DNA of 55,442 nt from a virus: positions 1-55,442 of IMG/VR virus record IMGVR_UViG_3300027859_000018. The stretch is one strand, 5' to 3'. Both the position numbers and the translations under genes were made by a program. Of the stretch, positions 50,460 to 55,442 are shown piece by piece. Under the pieces are notes generated by a model, which did no database searches, had not been told where the DNA came from, and worked only from the letters and a program-made list of their open reading frames with translations. Position 1 is the stretch's first letter; each line of letters opens with the position of its first letter.

Positions 50460-50620
50460 ATTCCGAACGTTGCATTATCGATTACACTCGGGTCCATGAT
50501 TATCTTACTGATTATACCGACCAGGCCGATGATTGCTAAACCGGTTAGGCTGACAACCCACGCATGCAGGATTAAACTTATTACTTTATCTAGTGTGATG
50601 TGGTTAAATATTCTTTTCAT
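50450..50620 (-). CDS. Single-pass membrane micro-protein, 56 residues (paralogue 2)
   Basis: ATG at 50620, TGA at 50450. The N-terminus MKRIFNHITLDKVISLILH parallels MKQIFKHLTLAKIGNVMIH of the gene at 47747-47917, and the following helix AWVVSLTGLAIIGLVGIISK is in the same place. The C-terminus differs (DPSVIDNATFGIYG). It is the first gene of the leftward early region, downstream of promoter site I. Confidence 0.6.
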   Translation of the reverse strand: MKRIFNHITLDKVISLILHAWVVSLTGLAIIGLVGIISKIIMDPSVIDNATFGIYG

Positions 50621-50944
50621 TGTATCTTATATTTTATTAGTTACTTACACATATATTATCCAGTAGTGGCCGTGTTACGTACGTAAAAGCCAAAACTTTC
50701 TGGATAAAATCCGCAAAAGCAGGGGTCCCCGGGTCAAACCGAAAAAACTTTACAAACGTAATACACCTGTAAAACGGGGGCATAGCCCATTAGTTCTTTA
50801 TTTGTAACAACTTTTTTACGCGCATCATATAATAAATAATGTTATTATTTATTTATATATATATGACATAAGGTATAATTATATAATAGTAAGTAGCTAG
50901 CGTCACATTATTAAAATATTTGATTTCTAAGTAATAATATTAAT
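50621..50944. promoter_or_regulatory. Divergent control region between leftward and rightward genes
   Basis: There is no gene in about 320 bases. It contains promoter site I on the minus strand, the palindrome TTACGTACGTAA (50675-50686), a G+C-rich block near 50720-50732 (GGGGTCCCC), and on the plus strand TTACAAACGTAATAC followed 11 bases later by GGGGGC (50750-50781), partly like the repeated motif and like T7-type promoters. A small hairpin GGGC-ATA-GCCC follows. Several A/T-rich TATAAT-like words precede the plus-strand ATG at 50945. Confidence 0.55.
50655..50686 (-). promoter_or_regulatory. Repeated early-promoter motif, site I
   Basis: The outermost copy: TTACGTACGTAA, CACGGC, seven bases, GGATAAT, then ATATGTGTAAG. 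Its upstream block is a perfect 12-base palindrome. It would start the whole leftward early transcription unit. Confidence 0.72.
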
Positions 50945-51178
50945 ATGGCACAAAAACTAAGTAAAAGAGCAAAAGCCGCTAAAGCAGCGAGAGATAAGAA
51001 ATATGCAATGAGCGCTGATCGTAAAAAGAAAAAAGCTGAAAACCAAAGAAAAAGGCGTGCGGCTAAGAAAAAAGGTAAGAATCTAAAAGGCAAGGACTAT
51101 GATCACAAGACAGGAAGATTCACATCGATAAAGAAAAACAGAGGTAACCGAGGCAAAGGTACTAAAAAAGAAAAATAA
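50945..51178 (+). CDS. Very basic small protein with KDYDHKTGRFTSIKKNRGN motif
   Basis: A 77-residue protein, nearly half Lys/Arg (KRAKAAKAARDKKYAMSAD at the start). The C-terminal block GKDYDHKTGRFTSIKKNRG, with a GKGTK ending, is a conserved motif of short phage proteins. It is the first gene of the rightward unit. It may bind DNA or RNA; the function is unknown. Confidence 0.65.
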   Translation: MAQKLSKRAKAAKAARDKKYAMSADRKKKKAENQRKRRAAKKKGKNLKGKDYDHKTGRFTSIKKNRGNRGKGTKKEK

Positions 51179-51179
51179 T

Positions 51180-51653
51180 ATGGCTAGAATACAAACTTAT
51201 GCTAAAGATAACACTCTTTCTGACAAAGATAAGGTTATAGGATCAAATTTTACCTCTACATTAAACGGTAAAGATCAATTTACTACAAGAAACTTTACAA
51301 TGAAAGAGCTTAGAGGCTTTATAGGCTTCGATGCTAACCTATTAACAGCTACAGAAACTAATAATGTGCACACATGCGACATAAGTTTAGGAAATAACTT
51401 TCAAATTATAGCTAATAACAACCTAACATCTATAACTTTTACAGTAACTAGCTCAGATGTTGGGAAATCGGGCACAATTGTACTAGTAAATCATGCAAAT
51501 GGCACAACATACAACCAATTACCCTCAATTTTCTTAACACCAGATAATTCAAACATTAATTTTGTTACAACTGGTAACGCAATATCAATAATTTCTTATT
51601 TTATTTTTAAAGAAGACAAAATACTTACTAATTACGTAGGTAATTATGCTTAA
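51180..51653 (+). CDS. Putative tail fibre or virion protein, N-terminal-type domain
   Basis: A 157-residue protein. The start MARIQTYAKDNTLSDKDKV is followed by IGSNFTSTLNGKDQFTTRNFTMKEL in two blocks. The pattern 'TYxxDxTLSDxDKVIG...TRNFTMxEL' is the usual anchor at the beginning of fibre proteins of flavobacterial and other marine phages. The rest is beta-rich with GTIVLVNHANGTTYNQLPS, resembling a short receptor-binding or decoration head. It is short for a fibre and may work as an adaptor. Confidence 0.6.
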   Translation: MARIQTYAKDNTLSDKDKVIGSNFTSTLNGKDQFTTRNFTMKELRGFIGFDANLLTATETNNVHTCDISLGNNFQIIANNNLTSITFTVTSSDVGKSGTIVLVNHANGTTYNQLPSIFLTPDNSNINFVTTGNAISIISYFIFKEDKILTNYVGNYA

Positions 51654-51686
51654 AACCACGTAATTATTATAATAACCAAAACCAAT

Positions 51687-51995
51687 ATGACATTTTATTA
51701 CAAAACCTATTCCTGGGCGAATAATAGTAACCAAGGAATATCCGAAGAAACCAAAAAATCATGGGAATTTTTCGCAGACAAAAAAAATTGGAGAATTGTA
51801 CAACTACCAAACGGATTTTACCAAACAGAATGCAAAAACTTAGATGCAAAAGGTAATCCAACCGATACTTGGACAGATATAACCAGAAGAGAAACCATTG
51901 AATCAGCAGAAGCTGCAATCGATGGAAGCATTGAACATTACAATAAAAAGCTAGAATTTTCAAAAGGGCCTAAAGTTGTAAAAACATTTGAATAA
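51687..51995 (+). CDS. Hypothetical 102-residue protein
   Basis: Aromatic start MTFYYKTYSWANNSNQGIS, then KKNWRIVQLPNGFYQTECK, WTDITRRETIESAEAAID and a Lys-rich end. This resembles small uncharacterised phage proteins that lie between fibre and chaperonin genes. No catalytic motif. It is followed 25 bases later by groEL. Confidence 0.6.
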   Translation: MTFYYKTYSWANNSNQGISEETKKSWEFFADKKNWRIVQLPNGFYQTECKNLDAKGNPTDTWTDITRRETIESAEAAIDGSIEHYNKKLEFSKGPKVVKTFE

Positions 51996-52019
51996 TAACC
52001 ACTAAAATAATTTAATATA

Positions 52020-53585
52020 ATGGAATTTAATAATCCAAGTGAGATTGTAAAGAATCTATCTTTTGGGATAGATGCAAGAGAAAAAGTGATGGCTGGCGTA
52101 GAAAAATTAACAAATGCTGTTAAGTCTACGCTTGGCGCATCCGGAAAATGCGTTATATATGAAGACGCAATGGGAAGACCGGTGATAACAAAAGACGGTG
52201 TAACGGTAGCTGAATCCGTAGTCTTATATGATCCGGTCGAAAATATGGGTGCAACCTTAATTAAAGAAGCTGCTAAAAATACAGTAAAAGAAGCGGGTGA
52301 TGGTACAACTACAGCAACAGTAATTGCTCATAGTTTATTAACACTAGCTAATAATAAAAAATATGCAGCTACAATAAGACCCATTAAAGAAGGTATTTTA
52401 TCTGCAAAAGATAAAGTAATTAAATATTTAGATAATGCAGCTATCAAAGTTGAAGGTAGCATGTTAGAAAACGTTAGCGCAATTAGTTGCAATAACGATA
52501 AAGCTCTTGGTAAAATAATATCGCAAGCTTATAGTAAAGTAGGAAAAGATGGGGTAGTCCTAATGGAAGAGTCCGAGACCGCAGATACCCATGTTGATTT
52601 TGTCGAAGGCACACAAATTGAGTGCGGACTTAAATCGCCACATTTTATGACAGACAAGGATAAAAGGAAAGCAGTGCTAGATAATCCGTACGTACTGATA
52701 GTATCTTCGCTTATACCTAATATCCGTAAAATACAAAATGTATTGGAGTTTGTTATTAGAAAGAAAAGGAGTTTACTTATAGTTGCGGGCGTTGAACAAC
52801 AACCTATGGCGGCTTTACTTGCTAATAAAGTAAAAGGTAATATAAAAGTAAATATTATAGACCTGCCGGGTTTTGGCCCAACAAAACAAGACACTGTAGA
52901 AGATCTTGCGATATTAACAGGAGCAAAAGTAATAGACGAAGAGTTAGGAGATGATTTAGATTTAATTGATCCAGATGTATTAGGTGAAGTTAAACAAGCT
53001 GTAACTGATGAAAAAAATACAGTTATACAAGTTATAGAAAGAGGTAATGATTTAGAAGAAAGAATTAAATCTGTAGAAAAGAAAATTAAAAAAGAAAAAA
53101 ATCCTTACTTAAAAAAGAAAATACAACAAAGATTAGCAATATTAAACGGAGAAGTTGCTATTATTAAAGTTGGTGCAGACTCTAAAGTTGAAATGAAAGA
53201 AAAGAAAGATAGGGTCGAAGATGCAATATATGCAACAAAAGCTGCATTACAAGAAGGTATAGTGCCAGGAGGTGGTGTTGCTTTACTAGATGCTTCATAT
53301 GCTATCATTCCTGAAAATGACGGCGAGGCTGTTTTGCTAGAAGCTATCAAAGCACCATATGCAACTATAATTGATAATGCTGCATTAGCACATTATGAAT
53401 CAGGAAAAATTGGTATAGGTATTGATGTTGTAGCTAATCAGCAAGTAAATATGATAGATGCTGGAATTATAGATCCAGTACTTGTAACTAAAACAGCTTT
53501 AAAAAATGCAGTTAGTGTTGTTAATACAATATTTTCTGCAGATTGTGTAATTAATAATGTAAGAGTTCAAAATGAAAGCAATTAA
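52020..53585 (+). CDS. groEL: Phage chaperonin GroEL (Hsp60)
   Basis: A 521-residue Cpn60. ATP-binding elements are clear: TLGASGKCVIYED with VITKDGVTVAESV near residues 37-65, and GDGTTTATVIAHSLL near 87-101. The apical and intermediate domains follow, and VPGGGVALL marks the return of the equatorial domain. The C-terminus ends RVQNESN, without the Gly-Gly-Met tail. It would refold phage proteins, such as capsid, together with the overlapping GroES gene. The gene order groEL-groES is the reverse of the bacterial operon. A part of the gene (about 52540-52780) has more G+C-rich codons than the rest. Confidence 0.95.
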   Translation: MEFNNPSEIVKNLSFGIDAREKVMAGVEKLTNAVKSTLGASGKCVIYEDAMGRPVITKDGVTVAESVVLYDPVENMGATLIKEAAKNTVKEAGDGTTTATVIAHSLLTLANNKKYAATIRPIKEGILSAKDKVIKYLDNAAIKVEGSMLENVSAISCNNDKALGKIISQAYSKVGKDGVVLMEESETADTHVDFVEGTQIECGLKSPHFMTDKDKRKAVLDNPYVLIVSSLIPNIRKIQNVLEFVIRKKRSLLIVAGVEQQPMAALLANKVKGNIKVNIIDLPGFGPTKQDTVEDLAILTGAKVIDEELGDDLDLIDPDVLGEVKQAVTDEKNTVIQVIERGNDLEERIKSVEKKIKKEKNPYLKKKIQQRLAILNGEVAIIKVGADSKVEMKEKKDRVEDAIYATKAALQEGIVPGGGVALLDASYAIIPENDGEAVLLEAIKAPYATIIDNAALAHYESGKIGIGIDVVANQQVNMIDAGIIDPVLVTKTALKNAVSVVNTIFSADCVINNVRVQNESN

Positions 53586-53829
53586 TTACTTTGTTGTTAT
53601 AGAAAAAATAAAAGAAGCGCCGAAGAAAGTAGGTGGCTTAGAGCTTACCGAAGATCAAAATAAAGAACTTAGGTATTTAAAAGCAAAAGTTATTTCTGCC
53701 GGTTCATTAGCAGAAGGTGTAAAAGATGGAGATATAATACATTATGATAAACATGCTGGTCATGGAATTGATTGGAAAGATAAAATGTATTATGTAATAT
53801 CTATTCGAGATGTTGTTTTAGTTGAATGA
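53572..53829 (+). CDS. groES: Phage co-chaperonin GroES
   Basis: An 85-residue Cpn10. MKAINYFVVIEKIKEAPKK opens the barrel. KKVGGLELTEDQNKELRYL corresponds to the mobile loop, although it is shorter than in E. coli. KAKVISAGSLAEGVKDGDI and YVISIRDVVLVE are the typical last strands. It overlaps groEL by 14 bases, so the two subunits are translationally coupled. Confidence 0.88.
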   Translation: MKAINYFVVIEKIKEAPKKVGGLELTEDQNKELRYLKAKVISAGSLAEGVKDGDIIHYDKHAGHGIDWKDKMYYVISIRDVVLVE

Positions 53830-54266
53830 GAATAGAAGCAAACGACATAAGAGAATTAAATTTATTAAAATATTATAGGCTCATTCGTAAATGGGCCTGT
53901 AAAACTTATGGGCTAAAGGATGCTGATTTAGAACTTTTAGTCTATTTAGATTGCAAATCGCGATTTACACGTAATGAATTTATAAGTGGTGCATATACTT
54001 ATTCATGGGATAAAAATAGATGGGAACGTTTAAGAAAAGCCGGATGGATAGATGTATGGCGTCACAGAAATAGAACAACTATAAAATACAGTATATACAA
54101 AACCTCATTTAAATGTAGTCAACTTATATCTCGTATATACAGAATAATGCTCGGTCAAGAAGACTTACCTACAAGCGAGCGTAGTGTATTTTATGGTAAT
54201 AAATCATATACTGATAAAGTTTATAATAAAGCTATAGATGATATGATAAAAGATAAAGATCGATAA
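53826..54266 (+). CDS. Putative winged-helix DNA-binding protein
   Basis: A 146-residue basic protein. The order LKYYRLIRKWACKTYGLKD, ADLELLVYLDCKSRFTRNE and RWERLRKAGWIDVWRHRNRT fits a winged helix, with the wing at the last Arg-rich segment. An ATGA overlap couples it to groES. It could control late genes or take part in packaging; neither can be decided. Confidence 0.55.
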   Translation: MRIEANDIRELNLLKYYRLIRKWACKTYGLKDADLELLVYLDCKSRFTRNEFISGAYTYSWDKNRWERLRKAGWIDVWRHRNRTTIKYSIYKTSFKCSQLISRIYRIMLGQEDLPTSERSVFYGNKSYTDKVYNKAIDDMIKDKDR

Positions 54267-54631
54267 TGGGCTACAAAATGAAAAGCAATATACATTCATT
54301 GTTAGGTATTAACAAAGAGTTATCAACCTATAGCGTGCCTGTTTTTGAAAAAAATTTAGGTGAAACATGGGGAGTAGCTAATAATGATAGAACAATTTTT
54401 GTTAATTCAAAATTATCCAAAGCAAATAAAAAACATGCAGCTGAGCATGAACATTTACATGTTATGCAAATGCGTATGGGGTTGGTTGATTATGATAACG
54501 AAAATGTTTATTTTAGAAATACTTTGTTTGAGCCATTAAAAAAGTATGCTAGAAAAGGTATGCAAGCAGGTAAAACTACTTTACCATGGGAAAAACAAGT
54601 TTATAACATAACTAAAAAATATGCCAAGTAA
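54266..54631 (+). CDS. Small HExxH metallopeptidase-like protein
   Basis: A 121-residue protein with HAAEHEHLHVMQMRMG: His61-Glu62-x-x-His65 forms a zinc-binding HExxH motif, preceded by a strand TIFVNSKL as in zincin folds. A third ligand is not certain. Related uncharacterised proteins with an 'EHExxH...QMxxG' pattern occur in many phages. The start overlaps the previous stop (TAATG). A proteolytic role in virion maturation is possible but unproven. Confidence 0.6.
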   Translation: MGYKMKSNIHSLLGINKELSTYSVPVFEKNLGETWGVANNDRTIFVNSKLSKANKKHAAEHEHLHVMQMRMGLVDYDNENVYFRNTLFEPLKKYARKGMQAGKTTLPWEKQVYNITKKYAK

Positions 54632-54914
54632 AAACGCACCATCAAAGAAAAAATCTCTAGGTTATTACAATCCAGTAAAAAACAAAAAGAAAGAAGGAGC
54701 TGCAGCTGGTGGTGGAATGACCAAAAAAGGTGTAGCTAAATATAGAAGGGATAATCCTGGTAGTAAGCTAAAAACAGCCGTTACTAAATGTGACGTTAAA
54801 GTTGGCACTAAAGCATATAAAAGACAAAAAGCATTCTGCAGTAGATCTAGAAGCTGGAAGGGCGAAAGAGGTAAAGCCGCTAGAAGAAGATGGTGTTGCA
54901 GTAGGCATAGATAA
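54621..54914 (+). CDS. Basic protein with a GGGMTKKGVAKYRRDNPGSK motif
   Basis: A 97-residue protein, rich in Lys, Arg, Gly and Cys. The motif GGGMTKKGVAKYRRDNPGSK, followed by KLKTAVTKCDVKVGTKAYK and FCSRSRSWKGERGKAARRR, belongs to a common short phage protein family that I remember as DUF6321. Four Cys residues cluster toward the end and might hold metal. It overlaps the previous gene by 11 bases. Confidence 0.7.
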   Translation: MPSKNAPSKKKSLGYYNPVKNKKKEGAAAGGGMTKKGVAKYRRDNPGSKLKTAVTKCDVKVGTKAYKRQKAFCSRSRSWKGERGKAARRRWCCSRHR

Positions 54915-54924
54915 ATTTAATATT

Positions 54925-55095
54925 ATGTATAGATCAAATCCAAAGGGTCTAGGAGACTCAATAGAAAATTTTACAACAAAAACCGGAATAAAAAAGATGG
55001 TAGACGTAGTTTCTGAAGGTTTAAATATACCTTGCGGCTGTGAAGGTCGAAGAAAAGCTATGAACGCTTTATTCCCTTACAGAAACAAAAACTAA
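54925..55095 (+). CDS. Small conserved phage protein with a CGCxxR motif, 56 residues
   Basis: ATG at 54925 gives MYRSNPKGLGDSIENFTTK, then TGIKKMVDVVSEGLN, IPCGCEGRRKAMNALFPY. The 'GLGDxIExxTxxTGIKK...CGCxxRxxxLNxLFPY' pattern is widespread in marine phages, with no known function; the CGC unit may be a metal knuckle. The open frame reaches back to 54790, but that part overlaps the previous gene and is not protein-like. Confidence 0.7.
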   Translation: MYRSNPKGLGDSIENFTTKTGIKKMVDVVSEGLNIPCGCEGRRKAMNALFPYRNKN

Positions 55096-55109
55096 AAAAA
55101 ATTAAAAAA

Positions 55110-55442
55110 ATGGCAAAAGTTAATACAAATAAATTAAACCCAGGTCAGAAAAAAATGGTAGAAGCTATAGCAAAAGAACAAGGTGCTCTAGCAATGGCTG
55201 GTAGCAAAGGCATATACAATATGAAACCTGGACACTCAAGTAGCAAACCAATGAGTGAAATTAACATGAGTAATAAAGATGCACTTATGATGAGTGCATT
55301 GCTTCATAAAGCAGATCCACCAGGACACGTACACGGTAGTACTGAAGTACCTACGGTTACTGTCGAAAAATCTTCTTCTTCTACAAATGTTAATGAAAAA
55401 AGTTCAAGCAGTAGTAGTGGTGGTGGAAGTGGTGTAAGTTAT
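55110..55442 (+). CDS. Ser/Gly-rich protein, 5' part only
   Basis: The frame begins at ATG 55110 and runs off the right edge after 111 codons. The N-terminal part KVNTNKLNPGQKKMVEAIA, then KEQGALAMAGSKGIYNM is helical. The visible end is a long Ser-rich then Gly-rich linker (SSSSTNVNEKSSSSSSGGG), so this is probably the start of a long multi-domain virion protein. Confidence 0.6.
   Translation, partial: MAKVNTNKLNPGQKKMVEAIAKEQGALAMAGSKGIYNMKPGHSSSKPMSEINMSNKDALMMSALLHKADPPGHVHGSTEVPTVTVEKSSSSTNVNEKSSSSSSGGGSGVSY

Noticed and set aside
51667-51963. 98-residue minus-strand frame opposite the 102-residue gene.
   Set aside because: Hydrophobic aromatic antisense product with no start context; the plus-strand gene fits the operon.

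Overview
This window is most of the genome of a tailed bacteriophage with a short-tailed (podovirus-like) plan. It has terminase, portal, scaffold and capsid genes, connector and nozzle genes, and three ejection-type internal virion proteins; I see no tape measure, sheath or contractile-tail gene. The host is probably a flavobacterium or other Bacteroidota member, most likely aquatic. The DNA is strongly A+T rich. Start codons follow A/T-rich leaders with almost no Shine-Dalgarno motifs. Two secreted proteins carry signal peptides ending NAQ or NSQ, a form typical of Flavobacteriia. Both ends of the window cut genes.

Layout. (1) 1-27.5 kb, plus strand: end of a Thr-rich surface protein, a glycosyltransferase, a GroES-like protein, small and large terminase, portal, scaffold, major capsid, connector/nozzle proteins, an acetyltransferase-like protein, internal virion proteins (the last has 2150 residues with an HExxH motif and a PD-(D/E)xK motif), then four tiny basic proteins. 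(2) 27.5-30.7 kb, plus strand: a presumed lysis/envelope module with two copies of a membrane-protein plus cysteine-free thioredoxin-fold pair, an outer-membrane-barrel-like protein, and an M15 peptidase endolysin. (3) 30.7-50.6 kb, minus strand: a glycosyltransferase/cupin/JmjC cassette, ribonucleotide reductase, two MazG-like proteins, a thymidylate-synthase homologue with a dCMP-type specificity residue, primase-helicase, SSB, exonuclease, ERF annealing protein, a sigma-like factor, and a long run of tiny early-type genes. (4) 50.6-55.4 kb, plus strand: a divergent control region, then structural or accessory genes and groEL-groES.

The clearest unexplained signal is a 32-bp motif found nine times at 42.1-50.7 kb, always on the minus strand, with invariant spacing (TTAC-N8-nACGnn-N7-GGATAAT) and directly before early genes. 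I read it as a phage-specific promoter. One copy lies before about 400 bases of G+C-rich non-coding DNA with nested complementary segments, which ends in an initiator-type tRNA-Met. A second non-coding stretch near 49.9 kb also holds nested hairpins.

How the parts may work together: early minus-strand transcription from the repeated promoter would produce small host-takeover proteins, the tRNA and possibly an RNA, the sigma-like factor, and recombination, replication and nucleotide genes. Plus-strand genes would then build virions with help from the phage chaperonin and lyse the host. No DNA polymerase or phage RNA polymerase gene is visible here; if present, it lies outside the window.
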